From NCBI GenBank assembly GCA_947179485.1, contig OX359248.1, positions 25,739,378 through 25,803,377 on the forward strand: 64,000 bases of DNA, in the 5' to 3' direction. Under the pieces are notes generated by a model that worked only from the letters and a program-made list of their open reading frames with translations, was not told the origin of the DNA and made no database searches. Positions 26,509-40,301 of this stretch are shown here, piece after piece; position 1 is the stretch's first letter; the number at the start of each line of letters is the position of its first letter. The position numbers and the translations under genes are program-made. The DNA is from Allacma fusca (lineage: Eukaryota; Arthropoda; Collembola; Symphypleona; Sminthuridae).

Positions 26509-28683
26509 TTATGTAACTGTATCCTTCAAAGGTTCTCCAGCCATCTCATATAGGAACATAGCAAATATTGAAGATGTGATCATCAAAATGCAGTAAAGGA
26601 TATATGGTAGGCTGGGTGACACTGGAAATTAAAATATAAAACATACTATTATATAGCACTTAATGAATTCAGGAACTGTAATTATGCACGAAATGAAGTG
26701 TACTTGGGCACTCAAAATGCATAATTAATCCATTGGGTGATGCATACATACCTGAACCCAATACCAGAGACTGGGGGGCCACAATCCCTCCCAGATAACC
26801 CGCAAATGAAACGAATCCTAAACATCTTGATCTAAGTGTCGTAGGGAAAGACTCAAGTGTCATGCATATCAATGTACTCCAAGCTGACAGCGCACCGAAT
26901 CTCCCCAGCAGGGCAAAGACAGTTAACATTGCTGGGTAAGTTGACATATGACCTGAAAAGTTGGTTACCAAAATGGCAGCCAGACAAATATCTGCAAAGA
27001 GCATGTAAATTATCATTGTCTTCTTTCGACCGAGCCGATTACTTAAGACTAGGACAGCAGGAATCCTTATAAAGTCCAATATCCCCATATAGAACAAATT
27101 CAATGATGGGAGTCCACTCAGACTCTTCACACTAAAAGAGACTCCATAGTACATGACAGTACAAGAAATGTTTGCCCAGGCTAAAATCAACAAGCGTAGC
27201 ATTAACTTCTTATTCGTTATAAGTTGTTTCAGCACTTCACTAGTTTTCACTGATTTGGTTTCCTGTTGCAATATTGTTGCTTGTAAAGCTTCAATAGTTG
27301 CTACTTGAGGTGTTGGACGGGAATTCCAGTTAGCAATTTTTCTCAAAACTTCATGAGCATCTTTGGTTCGCTTCTGAGTCAAAAGCCATCTAGGACTTTC
27401 CAGAAGGAACCTTTAAGCAACATTATTTTAGTTTTCAGTTTGTACCCATTATTATTTCCATACTGAATTTTTAATTAATTTATGATCAAAGCTCTGTATG
27501 CAAATGATATCAAGTTTTGCCGTACGGATAAAATAGCAACAATACAAAAATAGGAGCTGCAGTGAGAACCGTCAGGTAACGCCAGTCTGGTATTACATAT
27601 CCAGCAAGACCGAGTAGCATTTCTCCAAGAGGCCATAATGATACGACGCCACATATGGTTCTCCAAGATGGAGTCAAAAATTCCATCAAATGTACCAAAT
27701 AAACAACAAAGACACCTAGAAAGAGTACTAATTTATATAATAATTTTTTAAACTTAACAGTAGTGATTATTCTAAATTAAAATGGCATTCATGGGGAGCA
27801 ACAGATGCAAACATTTTAATGACCGGAACGTTTTATATATTTTTGTTTTACCTCCTGCACCAAAACCTGCCAGAAAACGACTCACTGCATACGTCCCAGG
27901 ACCAATGGCAATAGCTGGTAGCATCCCAAAGAATCCCATGCACAACGTTACAAATAAATAGCCTCTTTTTCGTCCAAAACTAGACAAAATATTCATTATT
28001 TTCGGCTATTCCATTACGTAATTATTACTATAAAGTTGACATAGAACTTTATGACATTTTAGCATCAAATGAAACCTGTCAGAAACTAAGGAAGACACCA
28101 TAGAACCCGTCATCATGCCCACCATCTGGCAACTGGTGATCGAATCAACGATCCAACCCCGACTGCAAACTAGATCCCACTGAATAATCGTCATTTATGA
28201 AATTATGGAAATTATTTGTGCCATAATATTTTTTTATCAACATTTGTTTTTCCATTTCCTATATAAGCATATTTTTGGAATTCAAATGGCAGGTATACCT
28301 CTTGTACTATGGATGCGTAACCTTGTTCTTGATCATTTCCACGTTCAGTGCAGGTTACCATACAAGAGTTACCATAGGGAGTGGTACTACTGTTACAGAA
28401 GAGTTTCACATTTCCATTGCCAGTAAAAACTGGAGACAGGATAATCATTCCAGCTGCTATTTGGGGGTAGATTGTCATAAAGGAAAAAATACGTTGGAAC
28501 CAGCCGAAGCCACCTGAAATCAATTGTTCATTTTTTACAATATAAAGTCAATTTTAAACTTAAGATAATATTTTGATACTACTGACCTGCATCTTCCAAA
28601 ACATCTTCTATTTTTATTTCTGGACTGAAAACTTTTACCTGCTCCTTTGGTTGAGCCTCACTGTCTGAAGTAGTTTCTTTCAT
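26509..28683 (-). CDS. SLC22-type organic ion transporter, gene 2
   Basis: Predicted MFS transporter at the plasma membrane; substrate unknown. Exons in order: 28683-28587, 28513-28299, 28179-28076, 27979-27852, 27715-27526, 27410-26752, 26621-26509; 501 aa, all in phase. Seen: the short acidic start (PEIKIEDVLEDA), the glycosylated, Cys-rich first extracellular loop (VKLFCNSSTTPYGNSC), WDLVCSRGWIVD, SFGRKRGY in loop 2-3, MEFLTPSWRTICG, LESPRWLLTQKRTKDAHE, NRLGRKKT in loop 8-9, LESFPTTLRSRCLGF, and a final exon with a last helix and EMAGEPLKDTVT. It is the first of three tandem paralogues with the same exon phases, pointing to local duplication. No broken motif. Confidence 0.9.
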
Positions 28684-30319
28684 TGTGCCAACTATTAGGG
28701 CTTTAAATCTAGAAATAATTTCCCGTGACCAAAATAAAAGTAAGTACGATTTTAAATTTGACCAAGAGGAATGAATAAGATACTTCTACAGTTACACCGA
28801 ATTTGTTTCGCTATGTCTCATTCTTTTTTCGCGATTTGATTGAGGGTAAAAAGTATCGGGGGTTTGGGAATTGAATAGAAGTAGGTAGTTTTGTGGCCGG
28901 GAAAGTAAGACTCAGCCGAAAGTAGCTAGTGTCGAATTTTAGATTACTCAAATCTTGTTTATAATGACAAATGTTACACTTTCCGTTTAATTTATATTTC
29001 TTGCAGCAGCTGGAGAACAGCACTAATTTCAAAGGAGCTGATCGTGTGTAACACTGTGAAGTATGTATAATTAAGTGCCCATTTGTATTGCACTAACAAT
29101 AATATGGTGTGTATTTGTGGGGCTCTCTTAGCTGCTAATGTATTTATAGATGCAATTTCACCATGAAGTAACCTACGTAATGTTCAGATGTTAAGAAGCA
29201 GAAATCTCCCAAAAACTTGTCCTAAAAGGAGTGACGTTTTTAAACCACGTTTATTTAATTCCTTCCATTTTTAATTTTAAGTATTGAGAACCTTTTGACA
29301 CATGTTACCTGGGAACAATATTTCTAATAGTAGCAAAGAAATCAATTACTGCTTTGAAGTTTCTGCTTCTTACTGGAGATGGGAGATGTTTTAAAGATGC
29401 TCTATCCAACCCTATGCTTGGACTTGTGAACGTAAATACATGTTCGTGTGAATATATTTTAAGCTTCTGTTATGACGTTTCACTTTCGGATTCACAATTT
29501 TTAAGCCATCGTGATTACCCTACTAAGAAAACACTAGTAATTATAACAGGAGAGAGAGTAAGAAAGGTAATGTAATAACTTGGGAACCACTGTTGTTTGA
29601 TTGTTTGACCAAATAAGTATAAGCAGCAAATACGGTTTCAATTATACTGTAGGGTGCTCAGCAATATGTTTTACGGTAATTAAAATGTTTTGTTTCTTTC
29701 TCATTATGGCTGGTTTCAATCTTTGTGTAATTATTTTGCATAAACCACGTACTACCTACCCAAGTAGATTAAGCTAATCCTTTTGGATTTACTTTGAACA
29801 AATTGAAATGTTTCAAAAATTAAAAGTTATACACTTGAAGCGAATATTCGGGAGTTTTTCAAGGAGAGCAATTTCAAACTAATAAATGTTAACGACTTCT
29901 GTTGTATTTGACCTGGTAAAATAAAACTGCAAAACATCTAAGAAAGCAGGTACCTTTATTTCTCCTTTGTAATGATTCGGGTCGTGGGGCATGTTAAGTT
30001 GATTCATGTGTAATTTCAATAATTATTTTTGCCATCACTGCTACAACCTAATAGATTTAGGTGTCTCCCACTTGTTCCTGAGCAGTCTTGTTACTTAAGG
30101 TACATATTCTTTCATATACATATATGCTTGTTTGAAACCTAAGAGAGATGAATTCGAATACACATTCCTATCGTTCGTATATGTGTTGGTATGTATCAAA
30201 ATGTATCCGGCAGGTGAGAAATTTATCGTCACCATTCAGCGCAATCAGTGAACAGAAAAATACTAATCGATGCAGTGTACGTATATATAGAGTGCATGAA
30301 GACATTTTTAACTCTCAGC
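28684..30319. other. intergenic, no gene supported
   Basis: Spacer between transporter genes 2 and 3. No exon-like frame with splice partners was found; it probably holds the promoter of gene 2. Confidence 0.45.
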
Positions 30320-30706
30320 TTAGCCCATAGAAGAGGTAAAACTGTAAAAATATTCCATTACCCCAGTTTGTTGCAAATTTGATTCCAGATTTCTAAAAAT
30401 TTGTTTCAATCCCACGGCTCAAAAACTCTGGATATAGCACTCAAGGGAGTAGAAGAGAGTTGGAAATTGTATGGAAAAACTAAAATTGTGAAATTATATT
30501 TTTTGTAAAATTAGAAAAAAAATCAAAACCTCCCACATTTTAATTTTCCCGAAAAATTCCTTACTTTGCCCCACTTCCCTGAGCACTGTTTCCAGAGTTT
30601 ATGAGGTACGAGTATGCAACCAATTTTGAAACCCCTGGAAGAAAATTTGCTGCAAACTGGGGGAATCGAATTTCTGAGTTTTTCCGTTGCCCCATCTATG
30701 GGCTAG
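30320..30706. mobile_element. foldback MITE, same family as 19297-20844
   Basis: Two arms pair: about 30320-30455 with 30570-30706. Left-arm landmarks TAGCCCATAGA, CCCCAGTTTGTTGCAAAT, AAACTCTGG and GCACTCAAGGGAGT have reverse-complement partners in order on the right (CTATGGGCTA, GCAAACTGGGGGAA, CCAGAGTTT, TTCCCTGAGCACT). No coding capacity. A convincing target duplication was not identified. Confidence 0.65.
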
Positions 30707-31105
30707 GGGGAGAGAGAAAAATGTTTGGACGAACAACCTGTACCTATGTACATTAAGTAGCAGACAAGGTAAGAAGCTTCTGTCCAAAATTGTGCAATAA
30801 TTAATATCATTATAAAAATCACTATATCTAATTATAACGGAAATTTAAAACAGACTACCAAGGATTTAATACTGTACAAAATAAAGTAAATGATAAGGTC
30901 CAGTCTAAAAGTGGAAATCAAAATCTAGCGCTGAGAGTTAATTACTCAAAAGCTGTAAATTATTACATTACATCATGTTATTTTATAGCAAGTAGTAAAA
31001 ATACAAGTTGACGTATACATGAACGTATTACAAAGCTAAACTAACTAAAGATAGTATCTATATTACATACGTATTGCGACGATTAAAAATTAAAAAAAAT
31101 AAACA

Positions 31106-34100
31106 TCAAGGTGAATTCAGCGTGTCTTTCAAAGGTTCATTTTTCGTCTCCCGTAAGAACCAAGACAATCCTAGAGTGGCAGTTGTCATGCAGGCATAAA
31201 GTACATACGGTAGGACAGGAGAAACTACAAAAAACCGAGAAAAAAAATACCCTTACCAAATTAAGAACAACACGGAAAGCAAACAAGTCAAATTTTTACA
31301 GAACTTACTGTTCCCTAACACGATTGTCTGAGGTGCAAAAATCCCAGCCAGGTACGCAGCATACACGGTCCAGCCCATGCAGATTGATCTCAAGGTTGTG
31401 GGGAATGTCTCCATATTAATGCAATACAGAGTTGTCCAACAACAAACGATCCCGAAGCGAGCCAGCAGAGCAAACCCAGTTATAACTAGCGGATAGGTCT
31501 CGGACCAATCATTCCAAAAGTGCATGACAATTATTGCGACGAGAAAGAGAGTAGAGAATGAAGTGCAGCCGATATAGGATTTTTTTCTACCAACTCGATT
31601 ATTCATAAAAAGTGAGACAGGGATGATCAAAACATCCATAATTCCCATGTACAATATATTTAGATAAGGACTACCACTCAAATTTTTAGCACTAAAAGCT
31701 ACTCCGTAGTAAACAATAGAGCAAGTAGCATTAGCCCATGTCAGAATAGCCAACAGAACTCTCAACCTCCTGTCTTTCACTACTTGCTTAATCCCTTCGA
31801 TCCCTTTCAGAACATCTGCCTCTTCTTTTAGAATAGTTGCTTGAAGAGCCTCTATGGTGACAATCTGCGGGGGAGGTTTGTTGTTCCATCTTGCAATCTT
31901 CTGAAATATCTCGTACGCTTCCTTGGTACGCTTCCGAGTGAGGAGCCAACGTGGGCTCTCCACAATGTACGGCAGAAATAATAAGACAACATAGGCTGGG
32001 ATGGCAGTGGCAATTGTAATGAATCTCCAGTTCGGCACCAAGTAAGCCACCAGTCCCAGGAGCATTTCCCCTAGTGGCCAAAATGATACACATCCACAAA
32101 CAGCTCTCCACGAGGGAGTTAGGAATTCCATCAAGTGCACAAGGTAGACAGTGAAGCTCCCTAAACATTATTTTAAATATATTTACATATAATTATTACA
32201 ATAATAATTTTAATACAAGACGCAAATAAAAAATATGATTAGTAAATAAATGTTTTAAAAAATGATAGCCGCATTCCCAGGAAAACAATTTTATTATTAC
32301 CTCCCTGTCCTACCCCAGCAAGGAATCTAGCCACGGCGTAGGATATGGGATCCCAAGATAAAGCTGGTAACATGCCGAATATTGCCATCCCCAGAGTAAT
32401 GAAAAAGTAGCCTTTAGTACGTCCAAATCTAAAAGAGCTTACTATTAATTACATAGTAAACTATCCCTAAACCAAGAGGATGAGACCAAGTGGTTATCTC
32501 ACGTAAGTACGTGATTCCTCCCGCATTCTTGCAGTTTCGTGTCATTGTCAGTATTATGTAAAAAAAATACTTTTGAGCTGACACGCAGGAGAGATACACG
32601 TGTCTATAAGAAGTAATTGTCTCGAAGTATATAATTTTTCCTTGCAATTGCAATGTCAGTGCAATAATACAAAAAAGTAATTATTATTTTACTTTTAGTG
32701 CTCTGGCCCCAACTTTAATGTCATATGTATCTATATACCTGTCTGCAATAATTGAGGAAATCAAAGCTCCAGTCATCATTCCAGCCATTTGACAGCTAGT
32801 AATTAATTCAACAATCCAACTTCTGGAACAGTAAAGATCCCACTAAAATTTTAAAGATCATTTAAGCACTTACTGTCTGAATCATTTTTTATTTCAAGGA
32901 GTGATTCTTAATGGTTGACTGCCACTTCAATGTATGGAGGTAAAAAGCTAATCAAGGCTATTGTTCTTACTTATATTCACTCACTACGAGGAAGATATAA
33001 TAATACAAACGCAACATTAATGCATATGTAAACGGAATGAGAGGATTAGGAAAAGTGGATATGGAATGTTTAAGTAGAATGTCAAAGCCGTAAATACTTA
33101 TGACGTGCTTTCAATGATTAATTCTAGATCATGGTTTCACTAACAATAAACCTCGGCTTCACGGCTCCTTTTTTGCATGTATTTTTCCACGATCGCTGAA
33201 GCCTTTGAAAGCCCACGTGTCATAATTATGTACTGATATTTGTAGGGAAATCTACCTCTTGGACGATAGACGAAAATACTTCATTTCCTTGAGGTTCGGT
33301 GCAATTCACCCCACAAGTATCTGGGGACATTGAGGTTCCGTTTGAGCAAAATAAAGGCACGTGGTCTGTTCCGGTGAAAATAGGAGAGAGAACTATCATC
33401 GAGGAGGCCGCGTGAGGGAACAGAGCCAGGAATGTAAATATTTTCTGGAACTTGCCATAGTCACCTTGAAATCAGAAGCAAAAAAAGCGTATTATGTTCC
33501 TAAACAAGACATTATTTTGTAGGTTTAGTTTCCGGCGGAAATTCCACCGCCTTCCTCAACATTCTATAAATAGTTGATCATCATTGTATGTAATGATGTA
33601 TTATAATTATTTTATTAGCAACACAATCAACAACTGTGTTGATACTACATAAGCGAGCAGTGTGTTCAAACCTGTATGATTGCAAAGGTCTAAGCACTCT
33701 ACTGTAGTTTGAAAATCAACGGGGCTTACATTCTCCATACAAATAGAAAACACGAGACCATTTTTGGTGAGTATAAGAACCCAAAATCATGTTAACAACA
33801 ATGTGGGTCGTCGTCCTATTAATATGCAAGCAGGCATTTCAAATATGCTGCCCGTGAATTAATTAGAGAGGATGTGCACTTTTATGTCAGGGTGATATTA
33901 CTGGAGCATGTTAACATGCATGGTATAGGCATATTGACATGTACAGTAATTACATTTTACACACACTTACAGGCACATTCTGGGGGAAAATATTTAAAAA
34001 ATTGATGGATTGCAGCACAAGATTGTAAATATTAAATTTAAGTAATTACACTTGCACTTTAGTAATTATGCCTAAATATGCACCTAGGTATAAATAGAAA

Positions 34101-34728
34101 CTGTGACGAAATTTTTTAAACTTGTGCGACATTTGAGTAGATATATTAAAGTTGTATGCGTCCTGTGAAGGACGTATCTTCATGTTGTCTCGTTTTAAAA
34201 AATTGGTATAAAAATGTTAGCAAGAGGAAAAATGCTAGAGGATTATTATACAATATAATTGTATAACATAATGACGTGCCGTCTCTAATTGTAAGTACTT
34301 GTACATTGTACACAGGTGCAAAATAAATCTTCATTTCTTCCTCTTTCCTTTTACTATATACATACAGCAGCAGACAAAATAAACTACACGCAGCTCCTGT
34401 CTCCTATGCGGATATAAATGCATGTAAGAATAAATGGAAATTCAATATATGTAAGTATTATTTTCAAAACAAATCATACTTAAACCTGGTAATTCACACC
34501 ATTTTTGTCTCACGCTTGACATACGTAATAAAAATTCGCATGTTACAATTTGTTGACTCAAGACCATACCCAAGATTCATGACGCCAAAAAACGTTTGAC
34601 TTCGAATTTTTTTTAAACAGACAAAGAAAAAACTCACCTATAGATTGGAAAACATCTTCAATTCGTATTTCCGGTTCCTCAACCCCCAATTCCTTCTCCT
34701 TTGATCTCGTGCCTTTTCCTTGACTCAT
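31106..34728 (-). CDS. SLC22-type organic ion transporter, gene 3
   Basis: Predicted MFS transporter; substrate unknown. Exons in order: 34728-34638, 33464-33256, 32842-32739, 32428-32301, 32160-31309, 31224-31106; 500 aa, all in phase. Seen: MSQGKGTRSKEKELG start, EPEIRIEDVFQSIG, TDHVPLFCSNGTSMSPDTCG loop, WDLYCSRSWIVE, RFGRTKGY in loop 2-3, MEFLTPSWRAVCGC, ESPRWLLTRKRTKEAYE, NRVGRKKS in loop 8-9, METFPTTLRSICMG. Exon 5 here (852 nt) equals exons 5 plus 6 of genes 2 and 4: the intron before ESPRW is missing, a clean intron difference. The final exon ends NEPLKDTLNSP. The first introns are longer (over 1 kb) than in the neighbours. Confidence 0.9.
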
Positions 34729-35790
34729 TTTAAATTGTAATATGAGCCAACGTTCCAAGTATTGACTGAATTATTCAATTATCTATACTCAACTAAATAC
34801 GACAGTAACTTCGTACAGTGTCAGAAGTTCTGATTCAGAACCATACCCTTGTACTCACAAGTAGTGAATGATGGCTGAGGAAATTTGCAATAAGAAGGTG
34901 GATCATGGTGGTAAAAATACCTTACTGAGGCTAAAACAATGCACAACCTATGGGGATTTTTCCTTCTATGCCAATCTTCCTTACAATCAATTTACATGTG
35001 GTCATGTTTCAGGTTAATACCGTCTCTGGAGAAGCTTGAATGTTGATTTCCTTGAAGTCTATAGATACAAGAACTCGTTTAACTCCTATGGAGATCACAT
35101 GTGCATTTTTTCATTTAATCAAGCGTGGAGTGTGTGTATATTTATCTATACTGTGTACAGGAGTCCATGACACAAGTACATATTTGTACCATTAAAGATC
35201 CTATGCTTTGTGTCAAGGTAAATATTAATTTCATGCCATTTGATTCAATAAGCCTCCGTAAAAAATGTAAGCTTAACATTGACTGAAGCAGAAACATCTC
35301 TGCTTTGCTGAAATAACTGTCTTTGATAAATAATTTATTGTGCACGAGGAGTTATTTACAAACCTGCTATATGTATTTACATATTCACTTTTTGCAGTAT
35401 GCATTTACACATTTCCTAGTTTCAAAGAATTGCTAACAAACAAGTCTTTTGTTGCTGGGAAAAATGTTTCTGAGGAAAAATCTCGCAATTAGTAATGGTT
35501 GTACGATCGTAAAATAAACCGACTAGAATAAAATTGTTCTCAAAATATTTCAGGGGATAAATTTTGCTTGTCGTTTTGGAATTATTTTGTTTCAATTAAC
35601 ATGTGCTCACATATGTACATTCATACGTTCATAATGCTAGTACTGTAAAAGCAACACTGATGAAATGATCAAATTAACTTTAAGTCAATCGTTTTATACA
35701 TTATTTTACATATTTAAGTAGGTAAATAAATACGCTAATCCATAGAAAATCCCAACTTTACTTTACCTCCCAGTCACGACACTTCTGCAT
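34729..35790. other. intergenic, no gene supported
   Basis: Upstream of transporter gene 3. No supported exon, RNA gene or repeat. Confidence 0.45.
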
Positions 35791-35912
35791 CAAGAGTTTT
35801 TGAGTCCGCGGATTAAGCCAAATTTTAAAAATCTGGCATAAAATTTATTACAACAAGGGAGAATATTTTCTAGCAGCCCTACTTACATATTATGGACTGG
35901 GGGAGAGAAAAG
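35791..35912. repeat. decayed copy of the foldback family (tentative)
   Basis: Fragments such as TTATTACAACAAGGGAGAAT and TATGGACTGGGGGAGAGAAA resemble the right arm of the element at 30320-30706 (GCTGCAAACTGGGGGAAT and TATGGGCTAGGGGGAGAGAG). Only one arm is discernible and the match is loose. Confidence 0.3.
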
Positions 35913-37499
35913 TGATTTGATATACCCGATGTAATAATATGTAACGACCCGTGATTAGGTATACAGATAATTATCAAATTAATATAGCATATCCTAATTC
36001 AATAGATACATATGTATCTATATATACATATTTTCTGCATATGTACATTTGTACTTATATATTCGTGCTATTTGTAGTAGTTTTAAGGCTACTGTTAGAC
36101 TAGTTAGTTCAATTACAGAGTGTACTTAAATTACAAATTATGTTTTCTCCGTTTCTAAATACGGAAATGTTTAGGTTTGTTTTTATGAACAAATAAGTCA
36201 GTTAATTTGAATAACTGTTATTTGTTTTGCAAGTAAGATTACATACTTGCCAGTAAACAGTTGAACATTGAAGGCTGCATATATGTGAATTCTAATGAAT
36301 GTTTGCTTCATATCGTATACAAGTATAATGTTGTAGTCGCGTCAGGAGAAGACAATTAAAGAGTCGGCCGATGAACTAATTTTTTTGGAACTAACAATTG
36401 AGGAGATTTTTATACGGGCCTTATGGCTATGAGGTTTTAAAAGACGATCAAATTGGGTAAAAGAATTTACAGTCTTTAATAAAAAACCTTGGAAATCTAG
36501 AAATCAATTTAAATTTAAATTTAAATCCAGTTAGTTAATTCATTTAAATAATTAAATTCGGATTTTATTTTAATCCCTTTCTGATTATTACGCATGTATA
36601 CATAGTTAATGAATTCAACAATTACAAGCAAGTAGAAATAAATAAATAATGCCATTTGCTCGCATGCATTTGTAAAGCCCAATTACAAATAACTAGGTTT
36701 CAGTAAACAAAACTCAGTTGTTACCCAATAGAATTCCGGATGCATTTCTTTACTTAAAATAATCCAAAGGAATGATTTTTCAAGCAATTACACACTTGTT
36801 TGAACTAAGTTTACTTCTTTGAGTAAAAACTTACATATTATAAGTATGCTTTTAATGGAAAAATATACGCACGTGCAATCAAAATAGGAAGCTACCACAA
36901 GAGATTTGCATATATTGAACGGATGCCTATTATGGTCTCGCTAGAAGAAGGACACGCACGATAAATCCCTAGTTTCTTAATTACTAATCTGTTGTTTCGA
37001 GATAGGCACTGTCAATTCCAAGTAATTTATAGCCATTAGGGAATTAGTCACAATAACTTCCCCGTCATGGATGACGCTCCGTTCATAATGAAGTTTAAAG
37101 AATCTAGAATAAACAAGGGGAAACCCAGGAAATGCTGCCATAATTACGAAGAGTGAAAGCGTCACAAGGTCTCATCAATACTTTATTTTGTGGTGACAGA
37201 TAGGGCATTGAGAAACATTCGTCACATTGCATCTACTCTTATAAGATCGACTTCAGTGATGTAACAAATTCATCAATCCCGTCCCCGTCACAGTCACGTA
37301 ATATGCAGTGCTCTATCGTAAGAATTTAATTCTCTTATCTCGGATTAGAGCGGATTTTTTGCATCGAGCCAGGAAGTGACTAGTACTCAATTTTCCGTAA
37401 AACAAAAATAAAATTTTATTAACGCGTTTATATACAGACACATGTCAACTCTAAATTAAGTATTTTTCCCAGTGAATAAAAAATTTGGTTTTCGCTAAT
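35913..37499. other. intergenic, no gene supported
   Basis: AT-rich spacer between transporter genes 3 and 4. A small repeated AAATTTAAATTTAAA run occurs near 36510. Nothing else is supported. Confidence 0.45.
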
Positions 37500-40301
37500 C
37501 TAAGAGGCTGCCGTGTCCTTCAGGGGTTCTCCCGCCATTTCATACAGGAACCAAGAAAATATGGATGTTGTGACGGTAAGGAAGCAATAGAGAATGTAGG
37601 GGATGCTGGCAGAAACTAAATCATAATAATTGGCCATTAATCATGTACCTCATCACTTTTACCTTACCCATAAACACTCAATGTTATCTTACAGCGAATC
37701 TTAAGGAAAACTTACTATTCCCGAGGAAAACTGTCTGAGGTGCAGCGACTCCGCCCAGATATCCAGCAAATGCAGTGAAACCCAAACAAGTTGACCTGAG
37801 AGTGGTTGGGAATGTTTCCAAAATGATGCAACTTAGGGCTCCCCAAGAAGAAACTATACCAAAGCGCCCCAACAATGCCAAAACAGTAACCACAGTCGGA
37901 TACCTCGCTCCGACCCCCCCGATGAAGTCCATCACCAAAATAGTCGCCAAAAAGACACTGGCCAGTGTCATGTAAATCAAAAATGTTTTCTTCCTGCCCA
38001 GCCTATTATTAAAAAGAAGAACGGCAGGGACGGCTACAAAATCCAAGATTCCCATGTATAACATATTGACGTTAGGATTCCCACTGAGGGATTTCGCGCT
38101 GAAGGAAACTCCATAGTAAACAATTGAGCAGGTGATGTTAGCCCAAGTTAAAATGATCAAGTCAAGGCGAAGACGTCTATTTTTAATGATCTGCTTTATC
38201 CCTTCAAATCCCTTGAGGACATCTGCCTCTTCTCGGAGGACTGTCGCTTGAAGAGCTTCTATCGTAGCGACTTGCGGAGCCGCTCGGGAATTCCATTTAG
38301 CAATTTTTCGAAGCACTTCATGAGCTTCTTTGGTTCTTTTACGTGTCAACAACCAGCGCGGACTTTCTTGGATGAAACTATATAAGTACAAACAAATTAA
38401 TACTTTTTACAAGTAATTTAATCTAATTTACTTAACTATAGATACTTAATTTCTGAGGGATTCACATAAAAATGTGAAATATGAAAATTATAGCCTCACT
38501 TACGGAAACATTAACAAGACCAAGAATGTCGGCAGGGCTGTAATAACAGTTAAGTATCTCCAGTTAGGAACTAAGTATGCAATGAGCCCCAGGAGCATTT
38601 CACCAATCGGCCAGAGAGAGACGCATCCGCAAATCGTCCGCCAGGATGGAGTCAAGAATTCCATGAGGTGTACCAAATAAACGACGAAACATCCTAAAAT
38701 CCATGAATAATATAATAATTATAATAATTTATAGATTTGTGACTTCATGATCTTCTTTCTCATCTACGATCATCCTAAATAAAACGTTGATATTACCTCC
38801 CATTCCGAACCCAGCAAGAAATCTTGAGATGGCGTACATGATTGGACTTACGGACAGAGATGGCAAAATTCCAAATAATCCCATTCCAAACGTAATGAAG
38901 TAGTATCCCTTGGTTCGTCCAAAACTGTAATATTAATTTCAGGTATCGATACAAGTATGTAGATAATTATATTCAATAGAAGATAAGCAGGGGTCCTGGT
39001 CACATTTCCATTTTATGCAAAGGTAAACATAGGATTACTCAGCATTAAAAAAGCATGAAAGGTATAGGGTTCAATAAACTAAGCGTTCTTTTACTGTAGT
39101 GAAAACATTTTGTTTCTCCCCATAATAGGGTAACCTTGAACTTGCATTGTGATTGAGTCTAATGCGTTTAATTTTTTAACTCTTAATTCAGTAAACGCTG
39201 AATCATCTTCAGCATCACATTAGGCAGTTTTACAAATTGACGTAATTACCTATCAGCCACTAAAGAAGACAGCAAGGCTCCCAGCATCATTCCCGCCATT
39301 TGGCAGCTAGTAATTGCATCTACAATCCACGCTCTTGAACAGACTAAATCCCACTAAAATAAAGTAATTATTTTTTTTTTAAATCTTACACCAAACCATA
39401 CAGCCGCAATGCTAAAACTTGTTCCGGTATGGCAAGGCATGAAAATGGTAGACATAAAGAATATGACACGCAATCCTATAAAACTCATTTTGCTGAAAAT
39501 TGTAGAAGAGCTCAAACAATGAGCTGTAGGGAAAAATTCATTGGCATGTTCACATGACCTTCAATTTTTGGACTTCTGTAAGTCAAAAATGAAACTTCTC
39601 TATTTAATACGTAAGTCAAAAAACGAGTTTTTTAATACAATACTTAAAAGTATTTTAATAATACTATTACAGAAATGGTTCATTTAGTAATGTGTTACCG
39701 TTTGTAGGCAATTATCCTACAAAACATTGGGATTGATACAAAGTAAACTCGTTTGCCACTAAAAAAGGCGGAATTTTGTGACAGGTGCATGCAAATTTTG
39801 GATTCATCAAAAGCCATACGTCGACAAACTCGTTCACTTTAATATATATAATTATGTATATAAAGATATATACTTCCTACATGCTGTACTACCCACAGTG
39901 CTTGCACTTGTGAATTTTTGCAAACAGTCAAAACTTACTTCTTGGACTATCGACGACAAGACTTCATCTCCTGTGGACTCTGTACAGTTAATGCCACAGG
40001 CATAAGTGTCAATGTAACTGCTTTGGTTGCTACAGTACATCGGGACTTTGTCAGTGCCGGTGAATACTGGGGACAAAATGATCATGGCAGCTGCCAGCTG
40101 TGGGTAAATAGTCAAGAAAGTGAATACTTTCTGGAAATACCCAAATCCACCTAAATTTGTCAAAAAAAATAAATCCATTCATAATGAAACCCTTGTCTTG
40201 CCATTACTCGAGTTAATTCTCTTGCCTTGATAGTACTGCTTACCAATGTCTTCCAGAACATCTTCGATTTTGATCTCCGGCTCTTGAACCTTTTCCTTCA
40301 T
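37500..40301 (-). CDS. SLC22-type organic ion transporter, gene 4
   Basis: Predicted MFS transporter; substrate unknown. Exons in order: 40301-40244, 40150-39939, 39353-39250, 38924-38797, 38693-38504, 38377-37716, 37615-37500; 489 aa, all in phase. Seen: MKEKVQEPEIKIEDVLEDIG start, TDKVPMYCSNQSSYIDTYAC loop, WDLVCSRAWIVDAITSC, SFGRTKGYYFITFG in loop 2-3, MEFLTPSWRTICGC, IQESPRWLLTRKRTKEAHE, NRLGRKKTF in loop 8-9, LETFPTTLRSTCLGF and a last helix ending EMAGEPLKDTAAS. Exon phases are the same as gene 2; sequence is closest to gene 2 by eye. No broken motif is visible. Confidence 0.91.
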
